Below are positions 46,458-58,614 of a stretch of DNA of 64,000 nt, one piece after another (within the stretch, counting starts at the first letter, position 1; every line of letters begins with the position of its first letter). Source of the DNA: Turnera subulata (Eukaryota > Streptophyta > Magnoliopsida > Malpighiales > Passifloraceae); NCBI GenBank assembly GCA_028386065.3, contig JAKUCV010007117.1:203479-267478 (forward strand). The letters are read 5' to 3'. Under the pieces are notes generated by a model that saw nothing but the letters and a program-made list of their open reading frames with translations, did not search any database and had not been told where the DNA came from. The translations under genes and the position numbers were made by a program.

Positions 46458-47570
46458 TGTTGTTGAAGCAAATTAAAAACTAACAATAAAGTTTTTTTGG
46501 GTGATGAATAATAGTCTGATGTCTCAGCTTAAATAATAAGCGTGAATAGAACCCAACAGGTAGAATAAAAGTAAAACTCTAAGAGAACCTAATAGGTTGA
46601 ATAAAATTAAAACTCTATAGTTACTATCGTTTATGTAAGAAAAAATTATTCTCTACCTATCCAACATACAATTATACTAGTAGTCCTACATAAAATACAA
46701 CTAAAGTATTTTTTAACATCTATCAACTATCCTACAAATAAATTTACATTCAAAATGAACATAGAAAAAAAAGAGTCTGTGGAGGTATCGTTTTACCATA
46801 TTAAAGGGAGCAAGAGTTGCTATTTTTTAGAAATACATACTGACTACAAAAACATGGTACTTGCATTCAGAATTCTTTAATTATTCAGATTTTTTGCTAT
46901 TTTTTCTTCTATTTTTTCTCACTCTCTTTCTATCCCTTTCCTCTCCTCCTCGATTCAAAATAAAAATAATAAGAAAAAAAACAGTTTTTTAGGCACAAAA
47001 TTCAAAAAGCGAAAAGGGAATATCATCATCATCATCCGCTCATCAGTTCAGATTGCAAGACAACCAATTAAAATTAATCTTAGCCACTAATATTCAACTC
47101 TTATGGTTGACCTTTCACTTGGACTCTCTTAGTTAGCTTCCTTTCGTGGATAAACTTCATTAGGCAATTCTTACCCAGATAGTATTTTTTTTAGGCCTCC
47201 TATTAATGAAGATTAATTTTTATAATATTTGTTTTTTATTTTTTACTATTAATAAATTATTTTTTTAAAAAAATATTTTTTAAAATGAATAAAGAAAGAA
47301 AGTTATTTTTAAAATGAATAAAAAAGGTAATTTCCTAGAAAAATTTTGATACGGGATAGGCAGGAAAAAGACTAACTATGAAGACAAAATGATAAAATAT
47401 GAAAAATAAAATATAGAAAGATAAATTTGGAAGAAGTGTATTTATTCTTATTTCCATCATCATATTAACAAAAAGTAGTCAAATCTAAAAAGTATAAGAG
47501 AAAAATAGATCTTTCTTAATATCATTAAACTCAAATAATAAATATGGAAAAAATAGAGTTCGTCTTTTGT
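46458..47570. other. Helitron intergenic AT-rich DNA
   Basis: No gene seen. A short direct duplication occurs at 46549-46622 (GAACCCAACAGGTAGAATAAA and a near copy). A CT-rich tract at 46905-46960 and A/T runs fill the rest. Confidence 0.5.
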
Positions 47571-47589
47571 AACATTAAACTCAAATGGA

Positions 47590-47885
47590 CATAAGGAGAA
47601 AAAGAAGTAGATCCTTCTCTTTTGAAGTTTCAGCAGCAACAAAAGCAAAAAATGCAAAACTCCGATGAATGCAAATACTAAAAACAAAAAAACAAAAACT
47701 AGCATCCACAACTACTAAAACAAGTAAGTCATCTCACTTCTTTATTTGATTATGGTTGTTTTCTTTCTGTCTTGCTGTCAATGATTTATATACGTATTGT
47801 ATTTTTTATTGTTTCTGAATTTACGTTCAACACATTTTAAAAAAATTTATGCAGATCGGCATATATGATATTGGAAAGCCTACAA
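47590..47885 (+). repeat. Partial upstream copy of Rep 5' exon-intron
   Basis: This stretch parallels 58622-58922. Both have an Arg/Lys-rich exon piece with AAGAAGTAGATCCTT, an intron starting GTAAGTCATCTCA and ending TTTATGCAG, and an exon start reading ATATTGGAAAGCCTACAA. The upstream copy stops there and runs into the start codon region of the main Rep gene at 47892. It is a local tandem duplication of the Rep 5' end. Confidence 0.65.
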
Positions 47886-47928
47886 CTCAAATGGATGCAG
47901 CAAAGTTTATCAGAATGGAAAGGCTTAA

Positions 47929-49574
47929 TGATGCATGTAAAATATGCATAGTTTTAGGCATGATTTTCGATGCACTTAATCTCATTTTATCATGATTATA
48001 CGCCTCACTTTGAATTATTTCATCATATTCTCTTAATCTCAATCCCTTACTATATGATTAGTGACCACAGGTGCATTTTGAAGGATTTTGGATGATTTTA
48101 CTAAAGAATTTGAAACAGCCTCTGCCACAGTATGAGCCTGTCTCAGGACCTGTTTGAGCCTGCCATGCATTACAATTTCAGTCGACGGCCGCAAATCCTC
48201 CTCCAACTACAGATTTTCCTCTGGGTCTCACCATCTCAGCCTCGACCCACATACTCTCAACAGCACTTTGCCAACCACATGGAGCACTAGAGTCAATTTC
48301 GAGGATAAATCAAGGAAAGTTGGAAACAGTCTCAGGCGCAGCCTCAGCCTGTGCATTTTGTAGAAATCGGAAAAGAGCAAAACGAATATTAAATTCCCGC
48401 CACTTGTAGCAGAGCAGAACTGGCACCTGCAGCCATATCCTGAGCACATCACAATAATTTCTGAAGATAAGGTAGCAGCAATCATTCTGCCTGGAGAAAA
48501 TCCACTTAACAAATCAATAACCTCTCCAAAAAGTCTTCTGTTCACCTGCATCAGTCGAATTACTGCAATCACCCCCTCCTACGGCGCTACATCCTGACAG
48601 GCACATGGGGAATCAATTTGCTCATCCCCTATACCTCCGAGCAAGTGGGGAGAGGAAGAAAAAAGAACCTGAGCCGCCGCGGCTATAAAAGGAGAAAACC
48701 TAAAGCAGGAAGGTATCGAGAAATCAATTGATCAATTGAGGGAGGAAAAACCTGCACAAACATTTGGACAAGGGAAGAACCTAGAATCACCAAGGGTTCA
48801 AGGAGACACGATTTTTCTTCCCTCCTTGGGTAGAAATCGCGTTGCCTTCTGATTCCAATTCATTCTGAGCTTAATGTTAACTCTTATCCATTCTGTTTTT
48901 GTAATTCTGATTATGAACTAAACAACCCCTTCCTAGGTTGAAGGGGTGTAACATGTCCTCTGTTCGATTGCAATAAATTGCCCATTTGATGTTCTTAACC
49001 GATTTTCTTGTTTGGTTGTTGTATACTTTATCCATCTTTGAGTCTTGATCAAACCCATGCATGATTTCAGGTAGCTAAGTGAAGAACCAAGGGGAGAAAT
49101 TATAGCTGTTGGACCCTCAACAACCAACCCTTAGTTCCTAGCTTTTAACCAAGCGAGAGGTAATTGAGGAATTAGCCTCAACACCGCCCTTGATCCCCTA
49201 GATTTGACTGGTGCGAAAGCACTAAGGATGAGTGAGAATCATGGGAGGCACCTGTGAACAAAAGTAAAAGGGTGCAGTATAGGTTGAGAGCCCTTGCAAG
49301 AACCAACCTATATATCTTGACTACATGCAGTCGACAAGTCCAGACACAGGCTCAGCCTGTTGCAGCATAAGCCAAGTAGATAACCCTACTTTTAATCTGA
49401 TTCTTGATTGACTCCTGAGAGCTTAATCCCACTTAGTAGCAACTTGGTGAAGGACCGAGAGGTGAAGCCAAGATTGCTAGACCAATAGTAGTCAGCCTTT
49501 ACTCCCTAGCCATTCTAGAGAAGACAGTGAGAGACTGTGGGAAAACATGCCCCAACATTAATCTTCACCCTTAA
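47929..49574 (+). repeat. Athila-2 5' LTR, 3'-truncated
   Basis: It begins TGATGCATGTAAAATATGC and runs parallel to the 3' LTR until CTTCACCCTTAATGGA, where it changes to pol sequence. About 420 bp present at the end of the 3' LTR are missing. It has about 95 bp (48117-48212) not found in the 3' LTR and retains a TATA box that the 3' LTR has lost. Confidence 0.85.
48684..48690 (+). promoter_or_regulatory. TATA box of Athila-2 5' LTR
   Basis: GGCTATAAAAGGAG is a strong plant TATA context in a GC-flanked stretch. The 3' LTR has a deletion of about 30 bp at the matching place (57311-57317) that removes it. Confidence 0.55.
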
Positions 49575-49586
49575 TGGAACTTACCT

Positions 49587-50560
49587 TTAACAGGAGGAAG
49601 AGGAAAAGGTACGCACTGTTGTTAACAAGCACCGAAAGGCAATAAGGTATATCATTGATAATCTCACAGGTATCAACCCTAATCTTTGCATGCATTGCTT
49701 TCTTCGAGAAGAAGGCAACAAATCCATAATAGAGCCACAAAGAAGATTAAATGAAAACGTGAAAGAAGTGGTTAAAACGGAAATTCTGAAACTACTAGAC
49801 GTAGGAATCATTTATCCAATTTCAGATAGCCCATGGGTCAGTGCCGTGCATGTAGTCCCTAAAAAGGGAGGAATAACAGTGGTAAAAAATAAAAAAGAAG
49901 AGCTCATACCAACTAGGCACTGGCTGGAGAATGTGCATTGACTATTGAAAACTCAACAAGGCCACTAGAAAAGACCATTTCCCTTTGCCATTCATTGATC
50001 AAATGTTAGAAAGACTTGCCAAGCATACGCATTTTTGCTACTTGGATGGATACTCTGGATTCTTCCAGATTCCAATCCACCCAAGTGATCAGGAGAAAAC
50101 GACATTCACATGCCCCTATGGCACATTTGCATATAAGCGCATGCCATTCGGCCTGTGCAATGCCCCTGCCACCTTCCAGTGTTGCATGATGGCCATATTC
50201 CATGACCTGATTGAGCATATAATGGAAGTATTCATGGATGATTTTTCTATTTATGGCACTTCTTTCGATATTTGCCTAGCTAAACTTGAAACAATGCTAG
50301 CACCGTGTGAGGCTGTTAACCTTGTGCTCAATTGGGAGAAATGCCATTTCATGGTAATAGAAGGGATTGTTCTTGGGCACAAAATCTCAGGACGTGGAAT
50401 TGATATAGACCAAGCTAAAATTGACATCATTGAAAAACTTCCACCTTCAAATTCTGTCAAGGCAATTCGGGCTTTTCTTGGCCATGCTGGTTTTTACAGG
50501 CGCTTTATTAAGGACTTCTCAAGGATTCCAAAACCTTTGACAAATCTCCTTAGTAAAGAT
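49587..50560 (+). pseudogene. Athila-2 reverse transcriptase
   Basis: Coding sequence begins at the deletion junction with EEEEKVRTVVNKHRKAIRY, then EPQRRLNENVKEVVKTEIL and HVVPKKGGITVV. A small deletion near 49917 and TGA at 49946-49948 (in place of Arg in YRKLN) break the frame. It resumes with FPLPFIDQMLERLAKH, FQIPIHPSDQEKTTFTCPYG, MPFGLCNAPATFQCCMM and the catalytic FMDD at 50231-50242, then FLGHAGFYRRFIKDFSRI. The remaining RT is long and clear, but translation from the LTR is impossible as gag is missing. Confidence 0.9.
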
Positions 50561-51030
50561 GCTGAGTTTGTATTTGATGAATCTTGTTTAGATGCCTTTA
50601 ATAGGATAAAGACCACATTGACAACAACCCCAATCATCTAACCGCCAGATTGGAGTCAGCCCTTTGAAATCATGTGTGATGCCAATAACAATGCAGTGGG
50701 GGTTGTGCTAGGACAGAGGAAGGACAACAACCTCCATACAATCTACTATGCGAGCCGCACCTTGGATGATGCCCAAGTTAACTATGCAACAACTGAAAAA
50801 GAGCTTCTGGCGGTGGTCTTTGCTATTGGCAAATTCTGAAAATGCTTATTGGGCTCTAAAGTCATCATTCACACTGACCATTCAGCCCTAAAGTACTTGC
50901 TGACAAAGAAAGAAACCAAGCCAAGGCTCCTAAGATGGATCCTCCAACTATAGGAATTTGACATAGAGATTCGGGACAAGAAGGGCACAGAAAATGTGGT
51001 AGCTGACCATCTGTCCAGGCTACCTTCAGA
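50561..51030 (+). pseudogene. Athila-2 RNase H
   Basis: Motifs [74 protein letters not shown] and [13 protein letters not shown] appear in order in one frame. Stops at 50639-50641 (TAA), 50837-50839 (TGA) and 50951-50953 (TAG) fall where Athila-1 has Gln, Trp and Gln. Each is explained by one C-to-T or G-to-A change. Confidence 0.85.
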
Positions 51031-52440
51031 ACACATGCCTGAAGAAAACCTACAAATAGATGAACGTCCCCTAGAAGGCAGCCTCATTGCCACCATCCAT
51101 AGTGTCACCCACAGACTCATGCCGTGGTATGCAGAGATCGTTAACTACTTAGCCTGTGGAGCGCTACCACCAGAACTCAGCTACACACAGAAAAAGAGGT
51201 TCCTTTCCAAAGTGAGGAAATACCTTTGGGATGAACCCCTGTTGTTCAAAAGGTGCATAGATGGGATGATTAGGAGGTGTGTTCCTGAAGAAGAAGAGGC
51301 ACAGATCCTGCACGGCTGCCATAATGCTCAATATGGAGGACATTATGCTACAGCCAAGACAGCCTCTAAGGTCTTACAAGCTGGCCTGTACTGGCCCACC
51401 TTGTTCAAGGATGCACACAATTGGGTAATAGCATGCATGGAATGCCAGCATACAGGGAACATATCCAGAAAGCAAGAAATGTCACAACAGGGCATACTTG
51501 AGGTAGAGTTGTTTGATGTTTGGGGACTTGACTTCATGGGACCATTCCCGAGCTCGTATGGGAATAACTCCTTCTTGGTGGCTGTTGATTACGTGTCCAA
51601 ATGGGTGGAAGCCAAAGCCTCCCCGACCAATGGTGCCAAGGTTGTGACGAGGTTCCTGAAAAAGAATATTTTCACGCGGTTTGGCACCCCAAGTGCCATA
51701 ATCAGTGATGGAGGTACTCATTTTTGCAGTCGACAGTTTGAGGCTCTTCTAAGGAAGTATGGAATTCGACATAAAGTGGCCACCCCTTCCCATCCTCAAA
51801 CCAGTGGCCAGGTCGAAGTCACCAACAGGGAAATCAAAAGAATAATGGAGAAGACAGTGGGACCTTCGCGTAGGGACTGGGCAGTCAAACTTGATGATGC
51901 CCTCTGGGCTTATCGCACAGCTTACAAAGCTCCCATAAGCACGACTCCGTACCATCTGGTCTTTGGAAAAGCCTGCCACCTACCTGTGGAGCTTGAACAC
52001 AAGGCATATTGGGCCATCAAGGCTCTAAATTTCGATACACAGGCTGTGGGAAAGAAGAGGCTGTTGCAGCTCAGTGAACTAGAGGAACTGAGACTGAAGG
52101 CATATGAAAATGCCAGATTGTACAAGGAAAAGACCAAGAAATAGCATGAAATTCGCATCCAACACAAGAAATTCAAGGAAGAAGACCAAGTCCTCCTCTA
52201 CAATTCTTGACTCAAGCTATTTCCTAGCAAACTTCGATCAAGATGGTCTAGACTATTCACAGTGTCGCACTGCTACCCCAATGGAGCTGTGGAGATTTGC
52301 AATGAGCGCAAGGGGCCATTTGATGTGATTGAACAAAGGCTGAAGCCTTATTACACCATAGCTAATGACTTTCAGGAGACTCAGCTGCTCCATGACCAAG
52401 CTACCGACTAGAAGGATCCAAAATGACCAGCTAAAAGATG
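50996..52440 (+). pseudogene. Athila-2 integrase (long open core)
   Basis: A 382-codon open frame (50996-52144) holds the linker with [14 protein letters not shown], the HHCC domain ([18 protein letters not shown] ... CMECQHTG), and the complete DDE core. D lies in [13 protein letters not shown] in [11 protein letters not shown] and E in [16 protein letters not shown]. It continues [20 protein letters not shown] and ends KEKTKK at TAG 52142. Beyond, the same frame runs through another TGA (52208-52210) to the C-terminal RSRWSRLFTVSHCYPNGAVEI. The catalytic core is intact; this is the best-preserved retroelement domain in the window. Confidence 0.9.
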
Positions 52441-53269
52441 TAGAAGAAGTGCACACTTAGGATGCGCCCAAGTGCGGACAGTGTTAGTTTTCTTTGTTCT
52501 TTTTCTTTTGTTTCTTTTATTTTCCTATTGTGCAATTTTTTTCAATTCGTCAGGTGTTGCCATACAATTGATAAGGAACTCGCCAAGTCAGAGACTAGTC
52601 AGGAAAGTATTCCTATTCTCCTTTGATTGTTAGCATAATCCGTCCTAAAAAAAGATGCATTTAGGCTCATACAGCCTCACATAGGCCCACACAGGCTCAC
52701 ACTGAGTGAGTCTGTGGAGAACTATTAATCTAATCTAAACCACATCTAGAGCTAACTTCCCGCATCTAAACGACATTCAGTACTAGGAAAACTTTATAGA
52801 AAGCAATCGGGGTTAATGACTGGCAAATTTAGGAGTGAAACCACCCCCAACTTCCACCTTACGAATCTACAAGCCTAAATAGGCTCAGTCTGTTTTGACT
52901 TATCTATTGTACACAGCAGAACAAGGGAAGTTTCAACCCCTTTGGCTTGCCACATCACGTGCCAGATCATTAAAAACACACACACACACACACACTTTCC
53001 ACATGTCACTCATGCGCCCCCCATAATCTGAAAAAGAAGGCACCCTTAAACACAATTTGGGCGGCAAATGATTATACCAACTGACACATCCCTCCAAAAC
53101 TGACGACCCTTTTCACATTCCTCTTTACCTCGTTTCTCAAAGGTTACCCACACAGCTTATTTAAACACACCCAACCAGAGCGTCCAATCCATCTTCAACC
53201 TCTTGCGACCATCTCTGAAAACCCTAGAAATAGCAACCCACTAACCTCAATCATTCCCCCCTTCGATAT
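52441..53269 (+). other. Athila-2 spacer between pol and envelope-like ORF
   Basis: Noncoding. It contains repeated AGGCTCA / CAGCCT motifs (52664-52705, 52881-52893) and an (AC)n run at 52976-52996. No ORF of note. Confidence 0.6.
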
Positions 53270-55117
53270 CATGGCTGGTAAGGAAAACCCAACCCCCAAC
53301 TCATCTTCCTCCTCCAGCAACCAGCACCCTTCCCGCCGTACATACTACCTCAACCGACCCCTATTCAAATTCATCCACTGTAACCTACCATAGAACCCGC
53401 AGCCAATTCTCCACCAAGAAAACCCCCCTATTCAATTCCTCATATCACAATTCGCCTTCCTCTACCCGCCATCTGTCGCTACAACTCCTCCATCCCCAAC
53501 CTTACTCGCTCTTCCCGTACCAGAGACACCACTACCACCACCTACAATCCCAGACTTAAACCAACCCGATCTCACCGATGAAGGACCACCTTTACCCACC
53601 TTAAACGAACAACACCGTTCACCCCTCCTCCAAACGTGATCGACATGACTGTCAACACTGAACCAGAATCACCCACCATTCCAATCACCACCCCCTTCCG
53701 ACCTACAAAACGGCCACGAACCCGCTCTGCCACCTCCAAAGCCAAGCCCTCATCCTCTTCCAATCCGACAGGGTTGGAAGAACCCACCCCAAACAGGATG
53801 GTGTGATCAAAATCCTCCCGCGATCGCCTACTAGAACCCCAAAACCCACAACCGCGGAATGAAGAAGAAGAGGAAGAGCCCGCCGTTCCCGCCCGCTTTC
53901 GCTTTCAACCCGCCAACGCAGAACACCGAAGGGCTTGGATCACAGCACAGAACCAAATTGTGCTCGTGAGTCGTCGGATAGACATGATGGTGCTCCAGCA
54001 ACTGGGAGACCAAGACACCGTGAGTCGCCATCTTCAGGCTGTCGACTAAGTGCGCTTGGTTACCCTCGGGGAAACCACATACAAAGACCTCACACTTCAG
54101 CAGGGTGTAGAACACTTCAGGATGGGGAACAAGAACAGGGTCCTCACGGTGGCCTAGTTCAACTCGATTTTTGGACTCCCCAACATAGGGCACGCGGCGA
54201 GACCTGCCAACTACAATATCGAGGCCTTCTGGAACGAAATCTCCAACTCTTCATGCTACAACTCATCAAGCAGCAGCGCAACATCGTTTCATAGCTGCAG
54301 CCTCAGGATCATCCAACACTTCCTATCCCACAACATCTCCGATAGGAATCGGAGCCACCTGATAGTCCAGACCGAGGAGTTATTCATCCTCTAGTGTATG
54401 GTCCACCAGCAACCACTCAATACAGGCTCCTTCATCCACCGGTGCTTCCAGCAGCAACGCCTCGCACAATATCTCCCTAGAGCAGGGATCATTACCGCTT
54501 TGGCCCAGTACTACGGCCTGTCCCTGGGCCAATTCCAAGAAGTGGAAGGCACCACATGGATCGAAACGAACATACTTGGAAGGCTGAATTTGCCCCCACC
54601 ACAGCCTTCTGAACAGGCTGTTGCCGCTGCAGTAGGACAGGACCAGGCTGCAGCAAGACAGAACCAGCCACAAGGTCAGGCTGCAGCTCCGCCACAGGCC
54701 CAAGGGCAGGCACAGCCTATAACTAGAGACCAAGTCATCGACAACTTCGAACAGATGCAAGACAGGTTCACCAATCCTGTAGAACCAACAACGCCTACAA
54801 GAGGCAATTGCTGCTCAGGAAGGACGGCTACAGCGCATTCAAGAGAGCATTACCAATCAAGAAAGGCATTTGACAACATCCATGGGTGATATGCGCACTA
54901 GCCTCTCTAGAGGAATTGTTGACTTGAGGAGGAATGATGAAGCACAGACCAAAGCAATAAGGGACTTCCACACACAATACACGAGGCAGTACGTAACGAT
55001 CCAAGAAACCCTCACCATTCTCCTCAACATGGCCATAGCACTCACAAGACCACCCTCGGATACAGAGCCACAAGCAGCAAACGGGCCAGAAAATGATCTC
55101 CATCGCATAGCGTCATA
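53270..55117 (+). pseudogene. Athila envelope-like / ATHILA ORF
   Basis: The ATG at 53271 opens MAGKENPTPNSSSSSSNQHP. It is followed by Pro-rich sequence, then RAWITAQNQIVLVSRRIDMM, HFRMGNKNRVLTVA, FGLPNIGHAARPANYNIEAF, and the 54398-54889 frame with MVHQQPLNTGSFIHRCFQQQ. The last part is Gln/Pro/Ala-rich, then shifts frame to a putative coiled segment (SLSRGIVDLRRNDEAQTKAI). The position between integrase and 3' LTR, and the general pattern, match the plant ATHILA ORF family, sometimes called envelope-like. No clear transmembrane segment is seen. Stops and frameshifts make it a pseudogene. Confidence 0.65.
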
Positions 55118-56657
55118 GGCCTAGTCTAGGATAACATAACCCCATTGTAGGTCTTCGACTAGCATTTTTGTGTTTTGATTTTTAGTTATGCTGTTTACTT
55201 TATGTATTCCTATTCTGCCATTCCACCCTTCTTTTTGTACATCTTTGGCAGTGAGGACACTGCAATTTCTCAGTTTGGGGTATTTTAGTGTGCAAATTTG
55301 CTTTTGTGTAATTTATGTTTGTTTTATGCAATTCCAATTTTCAGCTACTGTCATCATGTTTCTCCCAGTGTGAGCATGTCTTTATATTTATGCACCTTGT
55401 CTTGATCTATTTAACTCTGCTCAGATTCTAATCTCATGACTTGTCTAATCTTCGTAAATAAGCAGAACAGGAATAATCAAGCAACTGCATTCCACGAAAC
55501 TCTGACTGATGAGAAAGATCCTGTTAAAGAATTTTCTAAATGAAACAGGCTCAGCCTGTTCTCCTTAGAACAGGCCCTTACCTCTGTCAAGGCGAAATTT
55601 AACCAAGGTCTACAAGCAAGGAAAGGATCTAGGCCATCTTTGGCATACCAAAAAGACTACACCAACTGACACCTCACTCATCAATCCCTTGCAACCCCAT
55701 TTGAGCCGATTATGATGGCCTTTTTCCATTCATTCACCCTGCACACCCTACCTCAACCATTTGCAGCCATGAACAGGGGCCAAAAGTGTCTAAGGGCACA
55801 AATTCTTCCAAATAGCCTTACCCTGTCGATGAGCCTGTGAGTAAGATTTGACCAAGATTAGAAAGAGATGGCCCATATTCAGCTAGTACAAAAAACAAAA
55901 CGCCACCAGATGCACGAACTCCATCCTCCCCTTGAAAAATAAAAAAATGAAAAGCATATGGGAAGAAGAAAAAAAATAGAAAAAAAGGAAAAACAAAATA
56001 AAGAAAGGGACGAAGGACATAGGCAACATCTGGAAAATCATACTCCACCCCAGAACACAAAACCAATCCATCTAATAGAGTCAGTAGTTACATCAAGAGT
56101 GGTTGAAGTATTAGGATATAGTTGCTGAATAGTGTGAGACCGCAAAAAATACAAGGCCAAACAGCCTCTACACAGTCTCAGGCTGTTCATGAACAGGAAC
56201 AAAAGAATCGAGTTCACAAGCCATTGACCCTTGTGAAAACTATCCACCTTCCCTTGACAACCCTCACCCAGCCTCAAGACAACAACAGATAAAGTCCTAG
56301 TGATCCTAGCTTGATGACTTATGCACATTAGTGGAGACAAGAGGTAATGGCTCTACATATGAGGTATTGTTTTTCACTTTTCATTCTTTAACTGAATCTC
56401 TCAAATGGCAGGAAGAATGGAGGTCAATTGTAGAATTATCCCTGGTATTTTTACAATAAAAACTACTGACAAGGAATTTGGTTGGAATCGATGCAGATTT
56501 GAAGAAAATAAGAAGATGCCTAAAATGGGGCACCACAAGGAAGAAACCTAGTGAAAATCTGATGAATTGGAATTTTCTTTACTTCCTCTCAAAATCACGC
56601 CTCCTTTTTCTTTTTGGTTTGCTTGAGGACAAGCAAAATCTTTAGTTTGGGATATTT
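55118..56657 (+). other. Athila-2 3' noncoding region and polypurine tract
   Basis: Gene-free sequence containing a perfect ACAGGCTCAGCCTGT at 55545-55559 and an A-rich tract at 55940-56010. It ends in GAGGACAAGCAAAATC, then TTTAGTTTGGGATATTT, directly before the LTR start at 56658. This is the usual Athila plus-strand primer arrangement. Confidence 0.7.
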
Positions 56658-58614
56658 TGATGCGTGTAAAATATGCATAGTTTTAGGCATGATTTTCGAT
56701 GGACTTAATCTCATTATATCATGATTATATGACTCACTTTGCATTATTTCATCATATTCCCTTAAACTCCATCGCTTACTGTATGATTAGTGACCACAGG
56801 TGCATTTCGAAGGATTTTGGAAGATTTTACTAAAGAATTTGAAACAGATTTTCCTCTGGGTCTCACCATCTCAGCCTCGACCCACATAGTCTCAGCAGCA
56901 CTTTGCCAACCACATGGGGCACTGGAGTCAATTTCGAGGATAAATCAAGGAAAGTCGCAAACAGTCTCTGGCGCAGCCTCAGCCTGTACATTCTGCACAA
57001 ACTGGAAAAGAGCAAAACGAATATTAAATTCACGCCACTTGCAGCAAAGCAAAAATAGCACCTGCAACCATACTCTGAGCACATCAGACTAATTTCTCAA
57101 GATAAGGTAGCAACAATCACTCTACCTGGAGAAAATCCACTTAACAAATCAATAACCTCTCCAAAATGTCTTCTGCTCACCTGCATCAGCCAAATTTCTG
57201 CAATCACCCCCCTCCTACGGCACTACATCGTGACAGGCATGTGGGCAACCAATTTGGTCAACCCCCATACCTCCGAGCAAGTGGGGAGAGGAAGGAAAAC
57301 GGACCTGAGCCGCGGAAGGTATCAAGAAATCGATCGATCAATTGAGGGAGCAAAAACCTACACAAACACTTGGACAAGGGAAGAACCCAGAATCACCAAG
57401 GGTTCAAAGAGACACGATTTTACTTCCCTCCTTGGGTAGAAATCGCGTCGCCTTCTGATTCCAATTCATTCTGAGCTTAATGTTAACTCTTATCCAATTT
57501 GTTTTTGTAATTCTGATTATGAACTAAACAACCCCTTCTTAGGTTGAAAGGGTGTAACATGTCCTCTGTTTGATTGCAATAAATTGCCCATTTGATGTTC
57601 TTAACCGATTTTCATGTTTGGTTGTTGTAAACTTTATCCATGCTTGAGTCTTGATCAAACCCATGCTTGATTTCAGGTAGCTAGGTGAAGAACCAAGGGG
57701 AGAAATCATAGTTGCTGGATACACAACAACCAACCCTTAGTTCTTAGCTTTTAACCAAGTCGAGAGCTAATTGAGGAATTAGCCTCAACATCGCCCTTAA
57801 TCCCCTAGATTTGACCGGTGCGAAAGCACTAAGGATGAGTGAGAATCATGGGAGGCACCTGTGAACTAAAGTAAATGGGTGCAGTATAGGTTGAGAGCCC
57901 CTACAAGAACCAACCATTATATCTTGACTAAATACAGTCGACAGGCCCAGACACAAGCTCAGCCTGTTGCAGCAAAAGTCAAGTAGATAACCCTACTTTT
58001 AATCTAATTCTTGATTGACTCTTGAGAGCTTAATCCCACTCAGTAGCAACTTGGTGAAGGACTGAGAGGTGAGGCCAAGATTGCTAGACCAACAATAGCA
58101 GCCTTCACTCCCTAGCCATTCTAGAGAAGACAGGGAGAGACTGTGGGAAAACATGCCCCAACATTAATCTTCACCCTTAATGGACATCTATACCTAGTGA
58201 CAGAGGGTAGATAGAAACTTATGGAGCTATCAATAAGATCGAGAGCCGTTGGTAGCACATTAGGTTGGGAGCCTCTTCAAGACATCTTATTAAACACAGG
58301 CCGTCAAATAGGCTTAGCCTATTGCGGCACTATTGTGCAATTTAAGGCATGAAAACGAGGCATGAGAACCCTGGATGCCTAAGATATTCGTCAATATGAT
58401 CTTTCCTTACCTAAATCACACTATTAATTTTATTCAACTGGTTATTTAACTTCTAATCTATATTCACCTACACTCATTTCTATTGTTTTTAGCCAAATTA
58501 TATCTAATTAAGAGGTAACAGGCTCAACCCAATCCTTGTGGATACTATCTTGATAAAGTACTACAACTACTTTTTGCACTTACAGGAACCATTGTGACAG
58601 TAGAGCACGCATCA
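56658..58614 (+). repeat. Athila-2 3' LTR
   Basis: This 1957-bp LTR starts TGATGCGTGTAAAATATGC and ends GAGCACGCATCA just before the CTTAA target repeat. It is complete at its 3' end, unlike the 5' LTR, but lacks the TATA box and a 95-bp block that the 5' LTR has. Confidence 0.85.

Larger units (their letters stand above)
47929..58614 (+). mobile_element. Athila-2, internally deleted Ty3/gypsy element
   Basis: This 10,686-bp element has LTR ends TGATGC...GCATCA and perfect CTTAA target repeats at 47924-47928 and 58615-58619. Order: truncated 5' LTR, RT, RNase H, integrase, envelope-like ORF, polypurine tract, 3' LTR. The primer site, gag, protease and the last part of the 5' LTR are missing, removed by one deletion whose junction is at about 49574. 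It belongs to the Athila clade but is a different family from Athila-1, since the LTRs do not match. Confidence 0.9.

Noticed and set aside
48877..49127. Minus-strand ORFs repeated in both Athila-2 LTRs
   Set aside because: They are mirrored at 57539-57733 only because LTRs repeat; no domain and no start context.
53831..54193. 120-codon minus-strand ORF with hydrophobic end
   Set aside because: Antisense shadow of the Athila envelope-like ORF; no independent support.
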